This document shows positions 1 to 5,812 of a stretch of DNA of 7,160 bases, piece after piece; position 1 is the stretch's first letter; the number at the start of each line of letters is the position of its first letter. The stretch is from positions 1 through 7,160 of the forward strand of contig CAMYEY010000073.1 of the NCBI GenBank assembly GCA_947254895.1, in the 5' to 3' direction. The notes beneath the pieces were generated by a model. It saw only the letters and a list, made by a program, of their open reading frames with translations, searched no databases and was not told where the DNA came from. The translations under genes were made by a program, and so were the position numbers. The DNA comes from an uncultured Clostridia bacterium (GTDB taxonomy: Bacteria > Bacillota > Clostridia > Saccharofermentanales > DTU023).

Positions 1-24
1 TATCTAACCGGAAGGGAGCTTTCC

Positions 25-1269
25 ATGGATTATTTATTTAAGCTTTATTACGTAGATAAAAATAAACATGAAGTAACTTATCAGAGTAGATATGATTTTG
101 AGGCAACCGTCAGAAGCGGATTAACCATTCTCAGCTCTCATAAAAAAACAAAATATGAGCTTTATTATGTTTTCAATTCCATATACGCCAATAAAATCGA
201 ACAGGTTTTCAAGCTTGATAAGTCTATTTTGGAAACATCTCAGGACTTGCCTCCGGTTGCCTTGCAAAGTTTAATGACCGATTTGATCGTCAGTGAACTA
301 CAAAGTACAAATGATTTGGAGGGAGTGCAAAGCACAAAAGCGGAACTCTTTCAGACGGCAAGGGAACTAGAAAACAAGCGGCATATTGAGGATGCGAGGA
401 TGCTCAGTATGTTGAAGTCTTACTATTCCATTTTATATGCAGATTTTTCTGTTCCGGAAAGCTTAGAGGACTTAAGAGCAAGCTATGATTTTTTGCTGGA
501 AAATGAAATAGATCAGCAAAATCAACCTGATGGTAAACTTTTTAGAAAAAATCCGGTCTATATCCAAAAGAAAAACACGGCGACGGGTGAAATCGTTCAT
601 CAAGGTCTTACAGGAGAAGACAAGATTAGTGAATGCCTGCAAAATTTGTTGCATTTCAGACGGTCATCTTCTCTTCCGAGTTTGTTGAAAATCATGATAC
701 ATCATTACTATTTTGAGTATATCCACCCTTTTTACGATGGCAATGGGCGGCTTGGTAGATTCTTATGCAGTCAATTTTTAGCTCAAGAGCTCAGCTCCTT
801 GTCAGCCTTAGCATTTTCAAGAGGGGCCAAGATTTTAATGAACGATTATTATCAAGCCTTTCAAAAAACATCTTCAGATGGGAACAGGGGAGAGTTGAAT
901 TATTTTGTAGACACGATGCTCAATATCTTGATAGCAGGTCAGCAAGATATTTTAGATCAAATTAGAAATAATTTAGACCTGCTGGATCAGGCTTTGGAGG
1001 AAATACATGCGAACACTTTTTTTGCCTCTGAAGTGGCCCAAAATCTTGGCTTTATTTTTGCTCAGAATCAAATCTTTGCTAATAACAGCGGGATCAGTCA
1101 AAAAGAAATTTTAGATTTTATCAAGGCTAACAAGCAAAATGTAAGTGAAACGAAAAAATATCTGGCCAAGATGGAGAAAGCCGGATACATAAAGAAGTTA
1201 AAAGCTAGACCGATTATTTACTGTGCTGTAGTAGATTTTACAGACCGGCACAATGGGCTTGTCGATTGA
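25..1269 (+). CDS. Fic family protein (class II, auto-inhibited AMP-transferase)
   Basis: Fic-domain enzymes usually transfer AMP from ATP to a hydroxyl side chain of a target protein; the target here cannot be told. The 414-residue product carries the full catalytic motif HPFYDGNGRLGR at residues 234-245, with His234 as the expected base and the GNGR anion-binding loop intact. The inhibitory-helix motif (S/T)xxxE(G/N) is present upstream as T95-NDL-E99-G100, which places it in class II, where the helix lies N-terminal to the Fic core and its Glu blocks productive ATP binding. Residues about 70-110 look like the Fic_N region. Residues about 355-400 (ISQKEILDFI to the end of the KAGYIKKL strand) resemble a winged-helix DNA-binding domain. 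ATG at 25 follows AAGGGAG (12-18) with a 6-base gap. No separate antitoxin gene is visible. Sampled 60-base lines are about 27-40% GC against about 52-62% in the downstream genes, which suggests transfer. Its promoter lies outside the window. Confidence 0.93.
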   Translation: MDYLFKLYYVDKNKHEVTYQSRYDFEATVRSGLTILSSHKKTKYELYYVFNSIYANKIEQVFKLDKSILETSQDLPPVALQSLMTDLIVSELQSTNDLEGVQSTKAELFQTARELENKRHIEDARMLSMLKSYYSILYADFSVPESLEDLRASYDFLLENEIDQQNQPDGKLFRKNPVYIQKKNTATGEIVHQGLTGEDKISECLQNLLHFRRSSSLPSLLKIMIHHYYFEYIHPFYDGNGRLGRFLCSQFLAQELSSLSALAFSRGAKILMNDYYQAFQKTSSDGNRGELNYFVDTMLNILIAGQQDILDQIRNNLDLLDQALEEIHANTFFASEVAQNLGFIFAQNQIFANNSGISQKEILDFIKANKQNVSETKKYLAKMEKAGYIKKLKARPIIYCAVVDFTDRHNGLVD

Positions 1270-1279
1270 ATTGAAAGGT

Positions 1280-1301
1280 AGCACTGTGAAAGCACTGCGA
1301 A
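1280..1301. repeat. 11-bp tandem duplication
   Basis: AGCACTGTGAA (1280-1290) is followed directly by AGCACTGCGAA (1291-1301), two copies differing at one base. It lies just after the stop codon of the Fic gene and at the edge of the larger repeat cluster. No function is evident; slippage is the simplest origin. Confidence 0.7.
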
Positions 1302-1318
1302 GCTGACCTCTGGCTTTG

Positions 1319-1388
1319 GCCTTGCCTCTGGCGATTCTAACAAGACGGTAACTTTAAATTTGTTACCATCTTTCTTTTTCAACCAGTC
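1319..1388. repeat. 72-bp-period repeat, copy A
   Basis: This block aligns without gaps to 1391-1460, at 50 of 70 positions by my hand alignment. The period is exactly 72 bases. The most conserved part is AAGACGGTAACTTT (1342-1355) plus TTACCATC (1363-1370). On the minus strand it reads as KKKDGNKFKVTVLLESPEA, so it may be a decayed protein repeat. On the plus strand it can form a hairpin followed by T residues. Confidence 0.75.
1342..1379 (+). terminator. Possible rho-independent terminator of the Fic gene (first of two)
   Basis: Arms AAGACGGTAAC (1342-1352) and GTTACCATCTT (1362-1372) pair at 10 of 11 positions (one C-A mismatch), around a 9-base loop. A T-rich run, with five consecutive T at 1375-1379, follows directly. 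The polarity fits the end of the Fic transcript. The stem is only moderately GC-rich, and because the sequence belongs to a repeat that may once have been coding, terminator function is an inference. Confidence 0.42.
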
Positions 1389-1390
1389 AA

Positions 1391-1460
1391 GCCATGATTC
1401 TGGCTACAATCGTAAGACGGTAACTTTCAAATCCTTACCATCTTAATTTTTTGACCAGCT
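1391..1460. repeat. 72-bp-period repeat, copy B
   Basis: This is the second copy of the block at 1319-1388, offset by 72 bases, i.e. 24 codons. On the minus strand it reads SWSKN-stop-DGKDLKVTVLRL-stop-PESWLDW in the same phase as copy A, so DG..(F/L)KVTVL and PE are shared while two stop codons interrupt B. The DNA core AAGACGGTAACTTT is identical in both copies. Confidence 0.75.
1414..1452 (+). terminator. Possible rho-independent terminator (second of two)
   Basis: Arms AAGACGGTAA (1414-1423) and TTACCATCTT (1435-1444) pair at 9 of 10 positions around an 11-base loop. AA and then six T (1447-1452) follow. This is the same hairpin as the one 72 bases upstream, with a better T tract. Tandem terminators would insulate the wal promoter from the Fic gene. 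The stem is weak, so confidence is limited. Confidence 0.42.
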
Positions 1461-1476
1461 AATCCAGAGGGAACCA

Positions 1477-1500
1477 CCTCAGGCAATTCTAATTAACTTT
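1477..1500. repeat. 72-bp-period repeat, partial copy C
   Basis: CCTCAGGCAATTCTAA followed by TTAACTTT matches 1325-1355 of copy A at 21 of 24 positions once a 7-base gap (CAAGACG missing) is allowed. On the minus strand it gives LELPEVVP, comparable with LESPEARP of copy A. It lies 80 rather than 72 bases from copy B, so there has been an insertion as well as a deletion. Confidence 0.5.
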
Positions 1501-1506
1501 CCTGCC

Positions 1507-1542
1507 AGGAGAGCCGTGGGAGCTAGGAGAGCCACCAGAGCC
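1507..1542. repeat. GC-rich 9/18-bp short tandem repeat
   Basis: AGGAGAGCC occurs at 1507-1515 and again exactly 18 bases later at 1525-1533; between and after them lie GTGGGAGCT (1516-1524) and ACCAGAGCC (1534-1542). Together they make four related 9-base units. The reverse complement would encode a Gly/Ser/Pro-rich stretch (GWGGSGGSP and SHGSPG). The block is far more GC-rich than the DNA on either side. Confidence 0.6.
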
Positions 1543-1567
1543 GCCCCAACCAACCCCAGCAAGGACT

Positions 1568-1607
1568 TTGTAACAAAAACTTAGTCATTATGCTATAATT
1601 GTAACAA
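1568..1607. promoter_or_regulatory. Paired TTGTAACAA motifs around the wal promoter
   Basis: The identical 9-mer TTGTAACAA lies at 1568-1576 and 1599-1607, 31 bases apart (about three helical turns). The first overlaps the -35 region and the second the expected start point. Each holds TGTAAC, which fits one half (TGTWAH) of the known WalR box, although the canonical 5-base spacing between halves is absent. Each is also a near-perfect inverted repeat (TTGT-A-ACAA). An operator for autoregulation or another regulator is possible but unproven. Confidence 0.4.
1570..1599 (+). promoter_or_regulatory. Sigma-A-type promoter of the walR operon (extended -10)
   Basis: TATAAT (1594-1599) is a perfect -10 box and is preceded by TGC (1591-1593), giving an extended -10 element. 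A -35-like GTAACA (1570-1575) matches TTGACA at 4 of 6 positions with an 18-base spacer. The start point would fall near 1606, leaving a leader of about 25 bases before walR. It is the only convincing promoter seen ahead of the six-gene run. Confidence 0.75.
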
Positions 1608-1630
1608 TCAAAAGGAAGTGGGACTTACGT

Positions 1631-2335
1631 ATGCCTTCAAAGATTTTAATTGTCGATGATGAACAAAGCATTGTAGATATTCTCCAAGAAAATTTAGAGA
1701 GGGAAGGCTATCTGACGGTGGCTGCTTACGATGGCAGAGAGGCTTTGGATATGGCTTATTCTGAAAATCCTGACCTGATCTTGCTTGATTGTATGCTACC
1801 TAAATTGGATGGCTTTGATGTCTGCCGCAAGTTGCGTAAAGACAGCCTTGTGCCGATTATCATGCTGACTGCTAAGTCAGAAGAAATCGATAAGGTCCTT
1901 GGCTTGGAGCTGGGGGCAGATGACTATATTGTTAAGCCTTTTAGTGTTAGAGAGGTCATGGCTAGGGTCAAGGCCCTCCTCCGTAGGTCTCATGTAACGG
2001 ATAATAGTAACCAAGAAGAAGATGCCGTCTTAGAGTTTGGTGATTTGAAGATCAATCCCAAGGCCTATGAAATCAGCTTGGGAGATGAAGTTTTGAACTT
2101 AACCCTGAGGGAGTATGAACTAGTCCTCTTTCTTGCCCAAAATGCCGGCCAGGTTTTTTCTAGGGAGACCCTCTTGGAAAAAGTATGGGGCTATGAGTAC
2201 TTTGGTGATGTCCGTACGGTAGATGTGACCATCCGGAGGACCCGGGAAAAACTCGAACCTAACCAGGACGATTACCAGTATATCCTCACTAAACGGGGGG
2301 TTGGCTACTACTTTAATAAAGAAGTGGGGAAATAA
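1631..2335 (+). CDS. walR: Response regulator WalR (YycF/VicR), OmpR family
   Basis: This is the DNA-binding response regulator of the WalRK system, which controls cell-wall hydrolase and envelope genes in Bacillota. The 234 residues match the usual length. The receiver domain (about 1-118) has the acidic pair Asp9/Asp10, the phospho-acceptor Asp53 in LLLDCMLP, Thr80 in IIMLTAK and Lys102 in YIVKPF. The OmpR/PhoB winged helix (about 133-231) has the recognition-helix segment VDVTIRRTREKLE and the C-terminal wing TKRGVGYYF, both close to WalR proteins. ATG at 1631 follows AAGGAAGTG (1612-1620), one mismatch from AAGGAGGTG, with a 10-base gap. The gene opens the operon behind an extended -10 promoter, with walK 14 bases downstream. 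Assignment to WalR rather than PhoB/PhoP rests on the sequence plus the walK and walJ neighbours. Confidence 0.93.
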   Translation: MPSKILIVDDEQSIVDILQENLEREGYLTVAAYDGREALDMAYSENPDLILLDCMLPKLDGFDVCRKLRKDSLVPIIMLTAKSEEIDKVLGLELGADDYIVKPFSVREVMARVKALLRRSHVTDNSNQEEDAVLEFGDLKINPKAYEISLGDEVLNLTLREYELVLFLAQNAGQVFSRETLLEKVWGYEYFGDVRTVDVTIRRTREKLEPNQDDYQYILTKRGVGYYFNKEVGK

Positions 2336-2349
2336 CCAAAAGCGGTGCG

Positions 2350-3687
2350 ATGTCTAAACTAATACTTGCCATTCTGTTTAGTGTTGTCATCACAGCAGGG
2401 ATTTGTCTTTATCTGGCCAGGTCCTATTTTCTCAAAAAACAAAAAAATGAAGGTCGAGAGGTCCGTAGGGCTTTAGAGCGGATGGCCATGCGGCAGTCTG
2501 AGTCCCAGATGGTGCTGGCTTCGCTTAGTATGGGGGTTTTGGCTTACAGCGGGGACGGCGTTCTCCTTCTTTCTAATGATGCGGCCTCTCAGATGTTGTC
2601 TGAAATTCCCCATAGTTTTCAACAGTTCTTAGATGTCTATGACAAAGATCAGACCATGCAGGCTAACCTTCTTCTGGGTAAAAAGACGACTGAGTTGACC
2701 CTCCTTGATGGGGATCACCACTACCATTTATCGGTTAATGAAAAAAAGTTGGGGCGACAGACTAAGCCTGCCCATATCGTAGTTGTTCAGGATATCAGCC
2801 AGCAGGTTAAGGCTGAGCAGCAGAGAAAGGAGTTTGTGGCCAATGTTTCCCACGAGCTGAAAACTCCTTTGACCATGATTAAGTCCTATAGTGAGTCCCT
2901 CTTGGATTGGGGGATTGATGAGAAATCCAAGGAGGCTATCAAAAAAGACCTGGACCGCCTCTACCAGGGTTCTATCAGGATGGAAAATTTGATCAATGAC
3001 CTCCTCCTCTTGTCCAGGATTGATGGCAGGGCCCTCTATACCAAGGTAGAAAAGCGGGAGCTCATGCCGGTTGTTAGGATTTGCCTGGAAAGGCTCTACA
3101 CAGAGGCTGATGCTAAAAAGATTGATATTTCGTCTTATGCCGTATCGGATAAGGTCTTAGCCTATATTGACGTTTCAGCCTTTGAGCGGATCATCATGAA
3201 TATAGTCGGTAATGCCATTAAATATACCGGCGAATTTGGTGAAGTTAAGGTATATGTAGGGGCTTTAATTGACGAAGTTTACGTTAAAGTGGTAGATAAT
3301 GGAATTGGTATACCGGTGGAGGCTCAGGAGAATATCTTTAAACGCTTTTATCGGGTTGATGTGACCGGATCCCGTCAGCATGGGGGAACAGGCCTTGGTC
3401 TTTCGATCGTTAAAGAGCTTGTGGACCTCCACCAGGGCCAGCTTGATCTTAAGAGTGAGCCTGGCCAGGGGAGTGAGTTTACGGTCTTTCTACCTGGCAT
3501 CAAAAAATTGATGCGGCGGGCTCTTTATGAGCTGGTGGAGAACGATAGTTGCTCCAATGTTATGACCAAGGCGGCTGAGCAAGACCTGGAAAAACTTGCG
3601 AAGGAGCTGGGGATTATGGCACAATGGAAAAGTTTACAACAGGCTGACCTGAAGCGGATTTTACAGGTCATTGAAAATAGATATTAA
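2350..3687 (+). CDS. walK: Sensor histidine kinase WalK (YycG/VicK), short form with C-terminal extension
   Basis: This membrane histidine kinase is the partner of WalR. One transmembrane segment (about 4-24) is followed directly by basic residues, so the protein has no extracytoplasmic loop and no obvious HAMP domain. A PAS-like domain (about 52-150, ending VVVQDIS) comes next. The HisKA H-box FVANVSHELKTPLT has His168. The ATPase domain has Asn288 in the N-box, DNGIGIP (316-322), FKRFYRVD (330-337) and GGTGLGLS (345-352). Bacillus WalK has two membrane segments, a large outer loop and a HAMP domain; streptococcal VicK has the single-anchor form seen here. After the usual ATPase end (FTVFLP, 377-382) come some 60 further, mostly helical-looking residues. 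ATG at 2350 is 14 bases after walR and has only a weak ribosome site, suggesting translational coupling. Confidence 0.92.
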   Translation: MSKLILAILFSVVITAGICLYLARSYFLKKQKNEGREVRRALERMAMRQSESQMVLASLSMGVLAYSGDGVLLLSNDAASQMLSEIPHSFQQFLDVYDKDQTMQANLLLGKKTTELTLLDGDHHYHLSVNEKKLGRQTKPAHIVVVQDISQQVKAEQQRKEFVANVSHELKTPLTMIKSYSESLLDWGIDEKSKEAIKKDLDRLYQGSIRMENLINDLLLLSRIDGRALYTKVEKRELMPVVRICLERLYTEADAKKIDISSYAVSDKVLAYIDVSAFERIIMNIVGNAIKYTGEFGEVKVYVGALIDEVYVKVVDNGIGIPVEAQENIFKRFYRVDVTGSRQHGGTGLGLSIVKELVDLHQGQLDLKSEPGQGSEFTVFLPGIKKLMRRALYELVENDSCSNVMTKAAEQDLEKLAKELGIMAQWKSLQQADLKRILQVIENRY

Positions 3688-3696
3688 GTCAAATAT

Positions 3697-3702
3697 AGGT
3701 GA
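3697..3702 (+). promoter_or_regulatory. Ribosome binding site supporting the TTG start of murA
   Basis: AGGTGA stands 6 bases before TTG at 3709. No ATG or GTG in the same frame lies near, and translation from this TTG gives the normal MurA N-terminus (MANRYIIQGG), so TTG is chosen. Confidence 0.7.
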
Positions 3703-3708
3703 AATAAA

Positions 3709-4971
3709 TTGGCCAATCGATATATTATTCAAGGTGGGACTCCCCTCAAGGGAAGTGTCCAAATCAGCGGTTCGAAGAATGCCGCTCTAGGTATTATCGC
3801 AGCGGCGATGGTTTTGGACGATGTCTGCATGATCGAAAACCTGCCCAAGATTAAGGATATCAGTTTATTGTTGGATATTTGCCAAGAACTTGGGGCGAAG
3901 ATTGACTGGGTCAATGAGAGTGATGTCTTGTTTGATCCCCGAGAGGTTCACTCCCATATCGCCATTTCAGATAAAATTTCTAAAATCAGAGGCTCTTACT
4001 ATCTTTTGGGAGCTTTTTTGGCACGCTTTAACAAGGTAACCCTCTTGATGCCGGGCGGGTGTGATTTCGGTTCACGGCCGATCGACCTTCATATCAAGGG
4101 TTTTCAGGCCTTGGGCTGTGGTGAGCTTGAAGAAGATGGAGGGATTATCTCCCTGGAGACAAACCACCTCAAAGGAGCCGGAGTTTTCCTGGATATGGTC
4201 AGTGTAGGGGCGACCATCAATATCATGTTGGCAGCGGTTAAGGCTGAGGGCGTGACTGTGATTAACAATGCAGCCAAAGAGCCTCATATCGTCGACGTCG
4301 CCAACTTCCTCAACACTATGGGGGCTGATATCAGAGGAGCCGGAACGGATGTCATCAAAATTATCGGCAAGCCCTACCTGGAGGCCAAAAGGTCCTATAC
4401 CATTATCCCTGACCAGATTGAGGCCGGAACTTATATGATCATGGCGGCGATCAGCCATGGTGACATTACCTGCACCAACCTGATTCCCAAGCATATGGAA
4501 CCTCTGACCGCTAAGCTGATTGAGATGGGGGCTCTGGTAGAAGAGGGCGACGACTCCATCCGGGTGGCTATGCTTCCCGATAATGACCTCAAGGCTGTCA
4601 GCTTTAAAACCATGCCCTATCCCGGTTTCCCTACAGACCTCCAGCCCCAGGCTACGACCTTACTGACGGCAGCTGATGGGACAGGCCGGATGATTGAAAG
4701 TGTTTGGGAAAATCGTTTCCAATATATACCGGACCTCCAAGCCATGGGGGCCAATATTGTTACCTCAGGTAAGTTGGCGGTTGTCCAAGGTTCGCGGCTA
4801 CACGGAGCAACCGTGTATGCCAGAGACCTCAGAGCCGGAGCAGCTCTTGTTACGGCAGGCCTGGTAGCCGAGGGAACAACCACGGTAACCAATGTCTACG
4901 CGATCGAACGGGGCTATGAAAACTTTGTTGAAAAGCTACGGTCGCTTGGGGCACAGATCCAGGTGGAATAA
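3709..4971 (+). CDS. murA: UDP-N-acetylglucosamine 1-carboxyvinyltransferase MurA
   Basis: MurA transfers enolpyruvate from phosphoenolpyruvate to UDP-GlcNAc in the cytoplasm, the first committed step of peptidoglycan synthesis and the target of fosfomycin. The 420-residue length is normal. Lys23 and Asn24 of SGSKNAAL, Arg94 (KIRGSYYLLGA), the catalytic Cys118 in the loop PGGCDFGSRPIDLHI, Asp310 in GFPTDLQPQ, Arg375 (DLRAGAALV) and Arg401 (IERGYENF) are all in place; Cys rather than Asp at 118 predicts fosfomycin sensitivity of this enzyme. It starts with TTG, 21 bases after walK, and ends 6 bases before walJ. Many Bacillota have two MurA paralogues; which one this is cannot be told. Its position inside a wal operon, where walH/walI often stand, is unusual. 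Confidence 0.96.
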   Translation: MANRYIIQGGTPLKGSVQISGSKNAALGIIAAAMVLDDVCMIENLPKIKDISLLLDICQELGAKIDWVNESDVLFDPREVHSHIAISDKISKIRGSYYLLGAFLARFNKVTLLMPGGCDFGSRPIDLHIKGFQALGCGELEEDGGIISLETNHLKGAGVFLDMVSVGATINIMLAAVKAEGVTVINNAAKEPHIVDVANFLNTMGADIRGAGTDVIKIIGKPYLEAKRSYTIIPDQIEAGTYMIMAAISHGDITCTNLIPKHMEPLTAKLIEMGALVEEGDDSIRVAMLPDNDLKAVSFKTMPYPGFPTDLQPQATTLLTAADGTGRMIESVWENRFQYIPDLQAMGANIVTSGKLAVVQGSRLHGATVYARDLRAGAALVTAGLVAEGTTTVTNVYAIERGYENFVEKLRSLGAQIQVE

Positions 4972-4977
4972 TCAGCC

Positions 4978-5769
4978 ATGGTCGGTGGTATAGCTTTAAG
5001 ATCAGGTAGTAGCGGTAACGCCAGTCTTATCAAAAATGGCGATGCCTGTTTTTTGGTTGACTGTGGTATTAATGGTAAAAATTTACTCCTAGCCCTGGCG
5101 GAAGCCGGAGAAAGTCCGGCTGCTATTGATGGTATCCTGATTACCCATGAACACAGCGACCATGTCTCCGGTCTGGGGGTTGTTCTCCGCCGCTATAAAA
5201 TCCCGGTTTACATCAGTCAAAAGGTTTTTGAAGCTATTTTGCCTCGTTTGGGTAAATTTGATCCAAGCCTTATCCATATCATTGAACCGGAGACGGAGTT
5301 TTTGATTAAGGACCAGTCTATCAGGTCGTTTTTAGTTCCCCACGATGCTCCGGAAACCCTAGGCTACCGCTTTATGACGGCTCAGGGGGATATTACCGTT
5401 TGCACGGATATCGGTCAGATTACCCCTGAGGTGATGGCTAAGATCGAGGGGAGTCGCCTCCTCTTTTTAGAGTCTAACTATGATCCGGACCTCTTAAATT
5501 CCGGACCCTACCCCTGGCCACTCAAGCAGAGGATTCGCAATGGCCAGGGTCACTTGTCTAATCTCCAGTGTGGAGAAGGACTTTGTCGCCTGGTGGAAGC
5601 CGGAGCTGAACAGATTACCCTCTGCCACTTGTCTCGTGAAAATAACCACCCGGCTATAGCGGAATTAGCCTCAGTTCAGGCCTTGGCGGGCATACAGGCG
5701 AAAGTAGGGGAAGATTACCTGATCCAGGTCGCTAGGCGTTATGACCTATCTGACTGGATGCAGATCTAA
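4978..5769 (+). CDS. walJ: WalJ/YycJ metallo-beta-lactamase-fold hydrolase
   Basis: This is a cytoplasmic metallo-beta-lactamase-fold protein of the YycJ/VicX family, standardly linked to walRK. Its biochemical role is not firmly settled; nuclease activity and a link to cell division or DNA replication have been proposed for relatives. The 263 residues have the family opening LRSGSSGNASLI and the metal-binding motif THEHSDH (His57, His59, Asp61, His62). Further conserved points are PHD (His122), CTDIG (Asp144), LESNYD (165-169), GHLSN (His192) and LCHLSRENNHP (His217, His224). All expected metal ligands appear to be present. ATG at 4978 lies 6 bases after the murA stop; its likely ribosome site AGGTGG (4961-4966) sits inside the murA coding end, so the two are probably coupled. 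Confidence 0.9.
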   Translation: MVGGIALRSGSSGNASLIKNGDACFLVDCGINGKNLLLALAEAGESPAAIDGILITHEHSDHVSGLGVVLRRYKIPVYISQKVFEAILPRLGKFDPSLIHIIEPETEFLIKDQSIRSFLVPHDAPETLGYRFMTAQGDITVCTDIGQITPEVMAKIEGSRLLFLESNYDPDLLNSGPYPWPLKQRIRNGQGHLSNLQCGEGLCRLVEAGAEQITLCHLSRENNHPAIAELASVQALAGIQAKVGEDYLIQVARRYDLSDWMQI

Positions 5770-5773
5770 CAGT

Positions 5774-5790
5774 AGACCTTAGGGTCTCTT
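5774..5790 (+). other. Small hairpin in the walJ-pth gap
   Basis: AGACC (5774-5778) and GGTCT (5783-5787) form a 5-bp stem with a TTAG loop, followed by CTTTTC. It is the only sizeable gap in the operon (43 bases). It could be a weak attenuator or processing site, but the stem is short for a terminator and chance is a real alternative. Confidence 0.3.
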
Positions 5791-5797
5791 TTCGGCT

Positions 5798-5805
5798 AAA
5801 GGAGG
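5798..5805 (+). promoter_or_regulatory. Strong ribosome binding site of pth
   Basis: AAAGGAGG is a near-ideal anti-16S match and stands 7 bases before GTG at 5813, deciding the GTG start. The N-terminal extension it gives (about 10 residues before YLVVGLGNPG) is modest. Confidence 0.8.
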
Positions 5806-5812
5806 ATAGGCT

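Larger units (their letters stand above)
1218..1560 (-). pseudogene. Possible decayed minus-strand gene with 24-residue repeats
   Basis: I do not recognise a family. On the minus strand, 1403 down to 1221 is open for 61 codons with no in-frame ATG, ending at TAA (1218-1220) inside the Fic gene. It contains WLDWLKKKDGNKFKVTVLL and then a Pro/Glu/Lys-rich stretch (ESPEARPKPE). The preceding copy (1391-1460) gives DGKDLKVTVLRL in the same phase but has two stops. The next segment (1477-1560) gives LELPEVV and a Gly/Ser-rich stretch after frame changes. Conservation of KVTVL and PE at a period divisible by three argues for a coding past. The alternative is a non-coding repeat whose hairpin fixes the conserved bases. 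No start codon with a ribosome site is visible, so it is not an active gene. Confidence 0.22.

Noticed and set aside
1319..1460. CRISPR-like array
   Set aside because: The period is 72 bases with similarity along the whole unit rather than short identical repeats with unique spacers; there are only two full copies and no cas genes.
1325..1470. MITE with CCTCTGG / CCAGAGG inverted ends
   Set aside because: The left end is part of the direct 72-bp repeat, CCTCTGG also occurs at 1307-1313, there is no clear target-site duplication, and no transposase lies nearby.
1523..1588. Minus-strand 21-residue, Trp-rich small open frame (MTKFLLQSPCWGWLG...)
   Set aside because: There is no ribosome site before its ATG, it overlaps the wal promoter, and it lies across a GC-rich microrepeat that explains the Trp codons.
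1568..1607. Canonical WalR box (TGTWAH-N5-TGTWAH)
   Set aside because: Two TGTAAC half-sites exist but are 31 bases apart; the 5-base spacing of the known box is not present.
4072..4494. 140-codon minus-strand open frame opposite murA
   Set aside because: It is antisense to conserved MurA sequence, has no recognisable family, and its openness follows from murA codon use.
4617..4892. 91-codon minus-strand open frame opposite the end of murA
   Set aside because: Its composition reflects the complement of MurA codons and it overlaps the conserved active-site region of murA.
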